Source: Lophius americanus (Eukaryota > Chordata > Actinopteri > Lophiiformes > Lophiidae). Taken from it: 64,000 nucleotides of DNA. The notes under the pieces were generated by a model. That model was given only the letters and a program-made list of their open reading frames with translations, ran no database searches and was not told where the DNA came from. The DNA lies in contig JBBDHG010000451.1 in the NCBI GenBank assembly GCA_037951165.1, positions 639,001 to 703,000 of the forward strand. The letters are read 5' to 3'. Both the position numbers and the translations under genes were made by a program. This document shows, piece after piece, positions 11,901 through 22,576 of this stretch (position 1 is the first letter of the stretch; each line of letters opens with the position of its first letter).

Positions 11901-13986
11901 TTATCGCAAACACAAAAAAACCCGGTATAATAAGAGAAGTAATGTTACTTTAGTAATTGTAATTTAAAGCGAAATGAACACGAGTAAAAGAATATGGTGT
12001 CATGTGATGGATTAAGGGTTCGGGACAAACGGTGAGTAATAAGGAAGGCCCGCCCACTTTGTCACAGCACAACAGTACTCTCACTATCATGCTGTTATTT
12101 GTAGGCACTTACATTTCCACTTATGTTTGTATTCTACTTTTCTTTTATTGGCTTACTGTATTTTCTGTTACTGTAATTTTGAGAATTCTCTTCGACAAAA
12201 ACTTCAAAATCCACAACATTCCATCGTGTCCTTTCTGATCGTACTACCAGCTCTAAATGCGACGTAAATCAATGTTTATATTAACATTCAGCGCTTCGCA
12301 CAGAGCAGATGTTTGATTGACAGTAAACACTGTTCTTTGTGCAGAACGGCCGGCTGACCGCCGGGGATCAGCTGCTGAGTGTGGACGGACAAAGTCTGGT
12401 CGGCCTCAGCCAAGAAAGGTGAGGAAGAAACACAGAAGCCTGAAGATAAAGTTCTTGAAGCATATTAGGAAATCCACGGCTTCTCTGGCCGCGTCCGACT
12501 CCGTCTTTCAGTTTATGATCTGTAAAAAGGACGGATGCCGTCCAGAGATTGTTGACGAGTCAGATGATGTGATAACTAGTCTGCCACTAAGTCTTTGATC
12601 AAATGAAACATCAATTACATTTAGATAGCGTCAAGTCACAACAAACGTTCTCTCATGGCATCTTCCAAAAACCAGCAGGTGTAGACCAAAGCTACATTCA
12701 TTATTCAAATCCCCCTTCAGGGGTAAAACCACCTTTTTAGGGGATTAATTAGCTGGTGTCTCTTCGACAGAAACAATAAGGACATGAAAGGAATGAAACA
12801 GAGGCTGCTATCTAACAGTTCAAATGTGTGGGGGGGAGAATGACCTTTTCTTCTTCTTCTATGGATTTAGGGCTGCGGCTCTGATGATGCAAACGGGCCC
12901 CGTTGTGACCTTACAGGTCGCCAAGTCTGGAGCGAGCTTCCACGGCCTGAGCGCTCTGCTGAGTCATCAAACCCCCGGACCGACCGAAGGTAAATGCACA
13001 ACCAGCTGGACCGATAATTCCTCAATAATAACCAGCTATTCTGCTGCCCCCTGTGGGCTGTTAAGGTACTGCACGCAAATACCAAAACGCTCTGATTACT
13101 GTATGAAATGTAAATATAAAATCAGATCTTATAATACATGTGACATCTTCACACATTTGAAGAATGTTTGGTTTTGTTGCCTTTTCGCACATTATTTTTG
13201 TTTTGAGACCAAAAAGAGGCCTTTTGTTCTTTCTTGAAATTCCTTTTTTTGCAGTGTAGCCAGTTGTAGATTTTCATGTTTGAAATCTGGCCGAGACCTC
13301 CTCACGTTTGAGAATGGTTGAGCTTTCTGTGAGCTAACAGAAGCCTCCTCTTACTTCAGCGGGCGATGAGAGCCGAGCTAACAGTAGAGCGCCGCTGCTG
13401 TACAGCGTCCTGGATCCTGGTCCTTCAGAGAAGCTCCATGGAAGAAGGAAGCAGGAGCAGATCATGCAGAGAAACCGACAACTCTACCGCTCCAACCCCA
13501 ACATGACCAGTGGGTTCACAACATTTCACGCTGATTATCTGAGTCACCAGACCGACTCTGAAGGGTTGATGTTCTCCTCATTCCAGCAGGTTTTGGCCCA
13601 GAGGGCGGAGATGAACCTGTCGTAAGAAGGAACCACATGGCTGCTGTGTCCAGCATCAACCTTTGTGCCGACGTGAGACTTCTCTCCGTCTTCAGGAGAT
13701 TAGTACCAGTTACAAAAGATGTCTAGTTGATGTCAACCATTTTGTTGTTTTTCCATCTGTATTCAGGCGTTCCACAGGGAGTACTTGACTCTTCCGACTC
13801 CTAAATCCCAGGATAAGAAGCTTTCTGAACCCAGTCGTCCACTGCAGACCTTCAAAGTGGCTCTGAGTCCTTCAGACGGACCGAGCTCCAATAGAAGGTC
13901 CTCGATGGTAAGTTTGTAGTTAATACTTTTGGTTTGGGTTTTTGTTCCAGTTCATACTCTTAATCCAGTTCAAATCCACCTCTAAC

Positions 13987-14020
<34 letters not shown>

Positions 14021-16036
14021 ATTTCATTTATAATGCATTTAACATTTGGAACAAATCTGGATGGATCAAAACTTCTTGTAATTGATCCTAAAGTCCAAAC
14101 CATTCAAAAAAGTGCTTTCAGACTGCAAAAAAAACGAACCTTGGTTCAGTTTTGAGATCCAAATCGTTGGACATAAATTGCCCTGGCCCAAAGGTGCTGG
14201 CACTCGTTAAAAGAGAATAGAGTAACTTATTGTGAATATTTCACATTATTTTTATACAATCAGGAAGATTTTAATCATAAGATTACAAATATTCTCGTCA
14301 TGATTCAACTTTATCTTCAAAGTTTGATGTTTGTTTTTTTTGTCTCTGTGGTTCTTAAACTCATAAACTCTTGTTCCTTTTCCAGCGCCAGGCTCTGTCA
14401 CAGGACAACCTGTCCCTGGACAGTGAGCGCCCCCTGCTGGACAAAAGGAAGAACTCATGGGACCAGCATGCAAATCAAAGCACAAGCCTCTACGGATCTT
14501 TTCCGATCCGCTCCAGTGTTTCTACTCGTGACATCCTCTCAGATTCCTCTCGTCCTACAAAGCCACAGGAGGCGGGTCCTAGATGTGGTGCCGGAGTCTG
14601 GAGAACTCCTTTCTCACAACCTCCAACACCATCGATCCAGCCCATACGCATAGACATCCCTGTGACCAGAGCCGCCAGCGCACAGAAGAATCCTCCTCTG
14701 ACGACCTTCCAGAGTCCAACCCTGAACGGAAATAAACCTCAAAACCAAACCAGTCCGGATTATCTGATCGCGGCGACCAAGAAGATACCGCCACAGCAGC
14801 CCGGATCCACCCGGAACCAGCCGGTCAAACCACAAGTGAGCATCACTCCAACAAAGCACGTCTCCTTCCAAGAACCTCCAGCCGCACAGAAGCGGAGCTC
14901 GGGTCCTTTGAAGCAGAGGGACCCCGATCCATGGAAGAGGGAGGCTCAGGAGAAGCAGGAGGAGCAGCAGAGGCTTCATGCCGTGAAGCTCCTGGAGCAG
15001 GAGGTCCAGGAGCTCCAGTCAAAAGCGAAGCCCACGGCGGAGGAGAGCGACCGGCTCCGAAGGCTCAGCCTGGAGTGGCAGTTTCAGAAGAGGCTGAAGG
15101 AAATTCAGCAGGCGGGAGGTGATGATGATGATGATGATGAGGAAGGGGAGGACCTGGAGATGATGCTGACAATAAAGCAACTGGAGGCCAGAACAAAGGT
15201 GAGTCCAGACAGACGTCCACCTTTCAGTGAATCATTTATTCCCACTTTGATTCCATCTGTACGTTATAAAATAAAAGAATATAATTATCACAGACGTTAT
15301 TAGTACATCTCTCCTGAAACGGTGGGAATGGAAGAAAAAGATTAAACGGGGGATTGATAGTTACGGGGTTGTGGAAGAAGAGTGGGACTTTCAACATAAG
15401 AATAAAAAGCCACAAAAACAGATATGTGATAGTTTATTTTCATCTTTAGAACAGGAGAAGCTCTCCTGGCGGGAAAGAGACTGAAGACCCGGCAGGAAGT
15501 CTTCATCTCCCCCAACAGAGAGACGAGGCAAAGACGGGTAATTCTCCATCGATACTTCTTACATTCCACCGCTTTTTATGTTATTGCACATTTCAACGTT
15601 TCCTTCTGCTGGCAGATCTGAGACCAGGCGAACGGACTGAAGATGTTAAAGACATCAAAGCCTTTAAAGAGTGAGTTTCAAACTTCATTAAAGCCTTTAA
15701 AGAGTGAGTTTTAAACTTCATTAAAGCCTTTAAAGAGTGAGTTTTAAACTTCATTAAAGCCTTTAAAGAGTGAGTTTTAAACTTCATTAATGTTTATTCT
15801 GACTCATAAATCTCCACTCACATCTAAATTTATCTCCACATAATTTTGGACGACATTGCTGAATGAACTCTTTTTCTTTCGTGAAGTGCGTTAGTTTATC
15901 GTTTGTGTTGCCATGTCGGCAGAATTCAAGCCCTTCTTCTCAAACACTGGTTCACAGAGCCAACGAGAAAATCAAGAGAGCGCCCGATCCCGAAAAGCTC
16001 ACATTCAAGGAACGTCAGCGTCTCTTCTCTGCATAA
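5942..16036 (+). CDS. Afadin-like junctional scaffold protein (RA-DIL-PDZ, FHA-less)
   Basis: Twenty-four exons join in phase to a 1192-aa protein: 5942-6037, 6262-6454, 6555-6655, 7351-7454, 7539-7609, 7693-7773, 7886-8079, 8169-8314, 8466-8560, 9155-9426, 9979-10122, 10810-11008, 11083-11186, 11269-11349, 11424-11489, 12345-12418, 12871-12989, 13360-13509, 13587-13672, 13767-13907, 14386-15198, 15450-15537, 15616-15670, 15931-16036. The start MPEEEGREKLAEVIRQWNAN matches the afadin N-terminus. Ras-association domain about residues 33-130; basic linker with FKRTLSRKEKK; DIL domain about 216-565 (INYTNSSTVHFKLSP, GALAFWMANASELLNF, RRCRVNPALTIQLFSQLFHF); PDZ about 601-713 (GMGVSIVAAK, GDQLLSVDGQSLVGLSQER); charged coiled coil about 1014-1110; C-terminal LTFKERQRLFS. 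Afadin links nectins to actin at adherens junctions. Compared with afadin (about 1800 aa) the second RA and FHA domains are absent: residues 165-215 pass directly from the linker to the DIL domain through introns of only 83-112 bp. Two introns use GC donors. It is an afadin paralogue rather than a full afadin. Confidence 0.92.
6917..7027 (-). mobile_element. Tc1-like/dispersed repeat fragment in afadin-like intron 3
   Basis: This intronic stretch is the approximate reverse complement of 43903-44016; shared blocks include GAAGATGGTCTACTGAAGTG and GATTTTGGCATAG. The partner copy sits beside a DLNP-containing Tc1-like remnant. The element is in opposite orientation to the host gene and non-coding. 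Confidence 0.6.
7804..7831. repeat. (ATC)n microsatellite
   Basis: About nine CAT/ATC triplets in the short intron just before the first DIL-domain exon of the afadin-like gene. Confidence 0.9.
13989..14060 (+). repeat. (AAT)n plus dispersed repeat end
   Basis: An AAT run is followed by ACATTTCATTTATAATGCAT and an ACATTTGG block. The same module occurs at 19618-19690 and, reversed, at 4520-4560, 18830-18875 and 20000-20055. It lies in an intron of the afadin-like gene and is probably the terminus of a dispersed element. Confidence 0.55.
15657..15788. repeat. 33-bp minisatellite, 4 copies, spanning an exon-intron junction
   Basis: Four nearly identical 33-bp units start at 15657, 15690, 15723 and 15756. 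The first unit covers the last 14 bases of the afadin-like exon 15616-15670 and its donor site, so each unit carries the same TTTAAAGA|gtgagt donor. The unit length is a multiple of three, and an in-frame TGA follows each donor. Confidence 0.95.
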
Positions 16037-16417
16037 ATAAGGGCGAAGGAACCCAGAAACTAAAAAGAATTCAGTTATTTACTCATTTCCCTGCCGATGG
16101 ATGGATGGAAGGAAGCTCTTCTCAACAACTGAAGAAGAGGAGGACATTTCTAATGGAAGGACGGAATAGAAAGATAAAATGTCTGCATTCAGCTCAGACT
16201 GTGTTTTTTCCAACTGGACCTGTTTCCTGTGACGTGACCCCCGGGTTGCATGACTGAACTTGGAACTCGGGGTGAGCTAAACGCCTCAAGGGATTCAGAT
16301 CCTTTTTCTTTTTTATAATCATACTGGCAAAAGCAATTATGTGTAAAAAAATACAGTAATAATATTTGTCTTCATTTGATTCAGGTTCACCTGTTCAAAC
16401 ATTTACTCTGCTGTAAT

Positions 16418-16423
16418 AATAAA
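16418..16423 (+). terminator. Polyadenylation signal of the afadin-like gene
   Basis: AATAAA lies 382 bases after the afadin-like stop codon and is the best + strand signal before the convergent dusp23 gene. Confidence 0.55.
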
Positions 16424-16436
16424 GTTAAATTAGTTA

Positions 16437-16442
16437 TTTAAT
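16437..16442 (-). terminator. Possible dusp23 polyadenylation signal (ATTAAA)
   Basis: TTTAAT on the + strand reads ATTAAA on the - strand, about 270 bases after the dusp23 stop. No AATAAA was noticed closer. Transcripts using it would overlap the end of the convergent afadin-like transcript. Confidence 0.35.
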
Positions 16443-16472
16443 GAGCCTACTGTACTTAATTCTAACAAAACC

Positions 16473-16682
16473 GGTCAGTCATAACATTAAAACAGGCTGC
16501 CTATCATTATTATTATATTTCCCCGTTTATCTCCAGAAAAACTTGTTTCCCAAGTCCTCTTTCCAACTTCAGGGGCCTAATATGTCCCGCCCACTGACGG
16601 GCACCATTCCAAAAAGATATCATATCCTTCTGACTTCCCCATCAGAACCATCAGTGGTTCTTATGTTATGGCTGGTCACGTG
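16473..16682. mobile_element. Dispersed DNA repeat with inverted CATAACATTA ends
   Basis: The left end GGTCAGTCATAACATTAAAA and the right end (TTATGTTATGGCTGGTCACG, reverse strand) form an imperfect inverted pair. The interior contains CCTAATATGTCCCGCCCACT and GTGGTTCTTATGTTATGG, blocks I recognise from an abundant teleost repeat. It occupies most of the presumed dusp23 3'UTR. Confidence 0.6.
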
Positions 16683-16709
16683 TATGCTATATATACCTGC
16701 TGCTTTAAG

Positions 16710-17521
16710 CTACTTCGTACGCTGATAAAACTGCACCACGGCTTTCTCTTGTTCCTGGGTTTCGATTGAGCCCCGTCGCATTTGGCGGATCTTGCTGATG
16801 GCGTCGATCCCAGACATCTTCCTGGTCTTGACCAAATAGCAGGCCACCATGGTTCCGGTTCTCCCGTGACCGTGCATGCAGTGCACCGCAACACCCTGAA
16901 CGGAAAGAACAACGATTAGGCATTTACTTTCACCGCCTGAATCACGCCACACGCGTCCAAAATTTTTTGTTCCTTCCTCCGTTGGGCTGCTGAATGCCGA
17001 CAGCAGGCGACCAGCAGAGTCCAACCCGATGATCCGTGCAGCTGCTGTGACTGACATGTTGATGCATGTTTATGTCTGATGCTGCTGTCAGTCCGTCAGT
17101 GTGTGTGTTTCTACCCACTTGTGTGTATGAATGGGACAGACATGTTAAGACCCCTCACTGGTGTATAATAAGAGAGTCGACCCCACAAAGTCCGTAAAGT
17201 TCTGAAGAACATCCAGAAAGCAGGCACCATCACATCAACAAGGGTTATTACCTCGCCATTGGCGTTGGACTCCTCCACGATTGAGAGGAATCTATCGATC
17301 TGACTCGGGGAAGGAGGGGTGAAGTCTGCTATCTTGATGTGGTGCAGTTTTAACTTCGGGCAGGTGTCATAGTTCGGTGGTTTTCTTTCGCACAGGCAAA
17401 CCAGGTGTGTGATACCGTTGTCCAGCAGGTACTGGTATTCAGAGGTCATTCTTGGAAGTGCCAATGCGGCCACTTTGCCCTCATCGACCCAGGAGAAATT
17501 GTGAGGTGAGGTGGAGGCCAT
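16710..17521 (-). CDS. dusp23: Dual-specificity protein phosphatase 23 (DUSP23/VHZ)
   Basis: Two coding exons: 17252-17521 (start ATG at 17521) and 16710-16895 (stop TAG at 16710-16712), phase-0 intron with GT-AG ends, 151 aa; human DUSP23 is 150 aa. The protein opens with HNFSWVDEGKVAALALPR, as in the family. It has the atypical DUSP signature HCMHGHGRTGT (HCX5R; catalytic Cys96, Arg102) and the general-acid Asp66 in IADFTPP, and ends EKAVVQFYQRTK, nearly identical to mammalian DUSP23. It is a small cytosolic phosphatase with no other domain. The presumed 5'UTR in the first exon begins after an acceptor (TTTTTACAG) at about 17582, so a further upstream non-coding exon is likely. It is convergent with the afadin-like gene. 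Fish can carry two copies (a/b), which cannot be told apart here. Confidence 0.95.
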
Positions 17522-18461
17522 CCTGGTTCCAAATGAGAAAGAAAATATAAACAGTGGCGGTCTTGTTTTCCATGTCAAGGACCTGTAAAAAGATCAGACT
17601 TCATTTAGAAGAGAAAATAAAACAAACAGATTACGAAACCTCCCAAACAAAGACGGGAAACTCAAAGACCCGACTCCTGAAACTGTGAAGGGAAGATGGT
17701 GGAAACTGAGCCTGGGGCATTCAACTCAGTGGTGATGGATAGCAGAAGTGATGAAATAGTGTGAAGTGTTGTATTTCAATATATAAGTTTAAAGTAATAA
17801 TATAGCACAGTAAAAACTAATGACTAAAAGTCTAATGTTTATATATATTCTGCACTGGCAGACAACACTGGTATTCTGCCTTCATCTGTCAGGGGGTTAT
17901 AATATTATGGCTAACTGGTGCAAACAGGAAATGAAAGCGTGCAGAGACATTATTTTGAGCTTGTTTTCCTCTGAAATCAGTTTATCATAACAGCATGTCC
18001 AGGTGTTATATGTAGACTGTATATGTATATAAGACAAAGAATAATAACTATATTTACATATGATAGATATCAGTATGTCACTATAGTGAGAGTTCTAGAA
18101 CAAAGCTAGTGGATCAGGAAGGGTTGCAGTCATCCAGCAGAAACAAGATTCAACATGAGAATGAACCCGTTGGCAGAGACGGCGCTGCAGCGGCCAAAGA
18201 CGCGGATTATTTTAGAACCAGATTCTGTGGCGAGCACTTAGCAGAAAATCCCAGAACCTCTATTACCTGAGCCTTGTAGTCCGACAATTGCTGTTGTTGG
18301 CAGGTTCATGCTTCGTGAGTCATTAACGAGTAGTATTTCTAGTTTGCAGTATTTCTTTCCAAGAATCGGTCAGACTTGAAATACTGTTGATTTCAAGGCA
18401 AGTGAGAGGATTTATTCCCCATTAAGGACCTGGATAAAGAGACTAAACATGGTTTCATTCC

Positions 18462-18641
18462 AAGAAAAAACTCTAGAGATGAGATGTTTGCTCGGTGAAA
18501 CGTCTCGGAGACGCAGTCAGAGAGGACAGATTGAGACGGTTCGGACCCGTGAAGAGGAGGGATAGTGGATCTGCTGATAAAAGGATGCTGGAAATGGAGT
18601 TGAGATAAAAGGAGGAGACCGAGGAGGCGATCACGAGAATA
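18462..18641 (+). mobile_element. LINE 3'-end fragment, same family as 3453-3852
   Basis: GAGACGCAGTCAGAGAGGAC, then GAGGAGGGATAGTGGAT and AAAGGATGCTGGA parallel the copy at 3595-3700. Frames are broken. It is a truncated, dead copy. Confidence 0.6.
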
Positions 18642-18882
18642 AATATTTTTACCAACTAGTAAACTGAGTACTGGTGAGCGGAAGCACCGAAATAAAGGTT
18701 TGATGAAGAGGATTACTTTAATACACAAGACGTCGTTAGTAAGTTCATTTCTATGAAAGAAGCGAGGCCACTCTACCTTCTACCTGTCAGCATGGTCTTC
18801 TTGAGATCCAAACAGATGGTGATGATCCAAATGTAAAGTGCATTATAAATTAAATGTATTATTATTATTATTATTACCTTAT

Positions 18883-18930
18883 CAGCTCAGCCGCAACATT
18901 AAGACCAGCGAGTGGTTCTGATGTTGGGAC
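18883..18930 (+). repeat. Dispersed repeat end (CCGCAACATTA)
   Basis: CAGCTCAGCCGCAACATTAA followed by GACCAGCGAGTGGTTCTGATG resembles the ends of the elements at 16473 and 29042. Confidence 0.4.
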
Positions 18931-19617
18931 TGATCGTTGGATATTCCACACAGCTGGAATCTGACGTCGTTTTGCTTAACAAACAAATTAGCTTGTTGTC
19001 TCAGGACTGTTGCGGACCCGCCCTGTGAGCGCCGCCGTGGACCCGAGGAGACGCCTCGCTGCTGGTTTAGCCTCAGTGAGGAATCTCAGGTGCAGCTTTC
19101 TGTGTCTGACTGCACCTGTACAGTTCTCCAGGTATCTAACGCAGCTGATCGGGGCTTCGTTCAATGACGGCGTAGATAAACCTTGAGGAGGACCCTAACC
19201 TCCATCACATGCTCCCTGAGAGCTTCACAAGCTCCGCCCACTAATTTCACTACGTTGTCCGGCGTATGACTAAAAATGTGATCGATAAAGGACTAATTAC
19301 TATCACATTTGAGCATTTCTGTCCCGTTTAAAGGTCCATTACGGTGTTTCAGTGACAGGATTTTTATGCTTTCGGCCAAGCGAAAAATATTCTCGCCTTA
19401 TTCTCAGATATTTTAGCTAATTTCAAGAAGATTTGATTAGAAAATTCAAGAAGATTGAAACGGCAGGAGTGATGACGGCGTCTAACATTTATGTCTGGTT
19501 GTGGTTTAGGAAAGTCAAATAATCAGTAGATAATCAAAAGTATAAATAATCTCCTCGCTCTCAGGGCTGGGTTCACGGCGCTCTGGTTCAGCCACAAGTG
19601 CAGATTTAGTTTGACAT

Positions 19618-20058
19618 CTATAATAATGATAATAATACATTCTATTTATAACGCACTCTACATTTGGATCAAATCTCAAAGTGCTATTCTCTATTTCTCA
19701 ATTTTTCTGTACATTAGCTTCCTTGTTAGCATTTCTCTCACACAGTTAGCTTCTCGCTACTTTCTCAAGCTCCACAAGTTTGGAATAGAGGACTTCATGC
19801 ATTTCTTCATCAACGTCCATCTTTCCAGTCTGAGTGTAGTTTGTTCCCAATCCTGGTGTTGAACTGTGGCACTTTGTTCTGGGATCCAGAGACCCCGGTA
19901 ACGCCAGTTACAATAACAACTCTCTCCCTGGCTAACTAACTGGTTAGCGTCTGTCGTTGGTGAAAAGACGACAGAGAGAAAGACTGACGAAGTTAAAATT
20001 CACTCAAATCCAAATTTAAAGTGCATTATAAATTAAATGTATTATTATTATTATTACT
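19618..20058. mobile_element. 440-bp segment bounded by inverted AAT-rich ends
   Basis: The left end (ATAATAATACATTCTATTTA, then TAACGCACTCTACATTTGGA) is mirrored at the right end (TTTAAAGTGCATTATAAATT, then AAATGTATTATTATTATTA). The pair forms long imperfect inverted repeats around a non-coding interior, consistent with a non-autonomous transposon. Confidence 0.5.
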
Positions 20059-20930
20059 TTGTGCAGCCGTTAAGCCCTTCAAGCGCGTCTTCCGATCCCG
20101 AGGAGAATCCCTCCTCAGCCTATGTAGGAGCACGGCGTCCTCTAGCCTAATAAGATCCATTAAGAGTAAACGCCTATAATTAATATTAATGAGCCTACTT
20201 TGAGTCTTCCTCAGTCATTGTTGTCCTCATGCGGGTGAACACATAACGTCACCTACGTGTCTTCATCTCTAGTCTATAGGTCAACTCTTTATGACCCGTG
20301 TTGACTCATTTCCTGTTCCTCTTTAGTAAAAAAACATCAAAGGAAAAAGGGCATCACTAATGGTAAATAAATTACATCAAAGCTAGAAAGGGCTTATTTA
20401 TAGTTTTGATTTATGTGCAACATGTACAGGTGACACGAACCTGACTAGTTTTGATATTTTACACTTTTTTTCTTATATTTTGAATGTTCAACTTTTTCTT
20501 GGGGATTAATTTTTTAGTCCTAAAACTTGAGATACTTGACAGATCTTAGGCACGACTGGGTGTATTTCAAGGTTAACTGTATTGATATTTTCAGAATTTT
20601 GTCAGATATGCAATTAATAAGAATTGCAATAATCCCATAAAATTTAAAGAAAATTCACCTCAATGGTCAAATCTGAAAGTAATTCTGAATCTGATTAAAA
20701 AAAAAAAAAAAGGAGGATAACAGTTTAATAATCAATAATTAATGTAAAAAAAAAGAAGTAATGTAATTATAATAACCAAGAAGCTAAGATAAATTTAGGA
20801 TGCACTTTTTTTTGCAACATATTTTACGATAGAAAAAAAGATTTATTTAAAGCAGATTAAAATGTGACGGCTCTGTAACTTTAGCTGAACACATTTATAA
20901 GTATGCAACAACTTACATGAATTAAAAAAG

Positions 20931-21158
20931 GCTAATATAGCTGCTACACGTCTGAACCGGCTAGCAGTAGCTGCTAAACGCGTTATAAAATAATGGGGAG
21001 GCTAATATAGCTGCTACACGTCTGAACCGGCTAGCAGTAGCTGCTAATCCCGTTATAAAATAATGGGGAGGCTAATATAGCTGCTACACGTCTGAACCGG
21101 CTAGCAGTAGCTGCTAAACGCGTTATAAAATAATGGGGAGGCTAAAATAGCATCTGAA
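20931..21158. repeat. 70-bp tandem repeat, 3 full copies plus a partial
   Basis: Units at 20931-21000, 21001-21070 and 21071-21140 are nearly identical (start GCTAATATAGCTGCTACACG); a shortened fourth follows. The only change noticed between units is AAACG/AATCC near position 50. Confidence 0.95.
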
Positions 21159-22493
21159 TCGGTTAGTTTAGTTTGCCCATCGTTTTATAACTGTACATTG
21201 TCTACCAGCCATTAGCTGTCTTCTAGCAGTTTTCGTTCAACGTCTGAAGTTTGCCATATTAAAGCGATGAATTACTTTTTGAAGGTGACCATATTCAAGT
21301 TCAGAGTTCAAACCTGAAAACTAAAATTTCTATTATAATTTCTATTATAAAATAGAAAAAAAGGGAGAAATAAACTCACTCTTCCCCCTTTGGAGGTCGG
21401 TCGTTCTGTTTTTTATGCCAGGATCCCGAAGGCAGGTGGGTGACGCAGTCCCAGCCTGGTGTACTGAGAAAGAAAACGCAGCCCCCACTACTAAAAACAC
21501 AGATATTAAACAGATCTGTTCATTTTCTACGCATTTTGTAAGTGCAGAAATTGAAAATAAGGGACATTCCATTTGTATGGATGGTATAATGCTATAAGAG
21601 TACTTTATTAATCTTAATAGGAAAAGAGGCATAATTTTATCTTAAAAAAGTCATAATTTTTCGGAAAAAGTTATGATTATATATTGGTGAATTTATAAAT
21701 ACACCAGATAAAACGTCATTATATAATTTCAATTAAGGAGCTAAGAATATTTAAAATATTGCTGAAATGTGTCCATACAAAAAAAAAACTATTTCTATAC
21801 AGAATAATTTATTTATGATAACTATTTAGATCTCTAACCCTTATTTTCTTCTTTTGCTATTTACTTTGTATTTTCCTTAATATTAATGTCATTAATCTGT
21901 TTTTCTTTCAATTGGTTTTGTTCAACGTTTGGACACGTTTTAAATTAGAAAGTAATTATCTTCACGAATACTGGCCTTTGATATTACGACTTTTATGTCA
22001 AGATTTTTTAAGGTCAAGATCTAATTTAATAAAAACAAATAAAAAAAACATTAAAGAGGAGGGAGCTTTACAATTTCGTCGTTAAGCTATAAACGGATGT
22101 GACGTCGGGACATTTGCTCTCTTTAAATTGGATGGACCTCATTTCGTGTCGTAAATATTCATGAGGCGTTTTTTCCATCCCAAAGAAAAAACACTTAACA
22201 GCAGTCCCGTTACTCACGCGCTTGCTCGGTATACTTGGCTATCCGATAAGTTTGCTCCTGCCAATAAAATTTATATCTACTTGAGTTGAGAAATACTTAT
22301 CATTTGCTTCACCGTGTTAGCATGTTAGCTATACAAACACAAGATAGTAATAGCTAGTATGTTGGTACAGATGCTATGTTCACTGCTGGTTCGGATAAAG
22401 TGGCTTCATTTCATAATACAAATGAATAAAATTGATTTAATTTTATACAGTGATGAGGGATATAAATACAAATTACTGCTTAGCTCCATATGT

Positions 22494-22576
22494 GTCAGGA
22501 TGGCCGAGCGGTCTAAGGCGCTGCGTTCAGGTCGCAGTCTCCTCTGGAGGCGTGGGTTCGAATCCCACTTCTGACA
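22494..22576 (+). tRNA. tRNA-Leu (anticodon CAG)
   Basis: Full cloverleaf: acceptor stem GTCAGGA paired with TTCTGAC, A-box TGGCCGAGCGGTCTAAGG, anticodon arm CTGCGTTCAGGTCGCAG with CAG in the loop, a long variable arm typical of Leu, and B-box GGTTCGAATCC. Discriminator base A at 22576. No intron. A short T-run (TCTTTTA) follows and can end Pol III transcription. It appears intact and functional. Confidence 0.97.

Larger units (their letters stand above)
17583..22493. other. Intergenic region between dusp23 and tRNA-Leu
   Basis: No coding exon was recognised in 4.9 kb. It holds a LINE fragment (18462), dispersed repeat ends (about 17890-17920 and 18883), an inverted-repeat element (19618-20058), a 70-bp tandem array (20931) and AT-rich DNA. 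The unseen dusp23 promoter and first exon probably lie in its left part. Confidence 0.6.
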
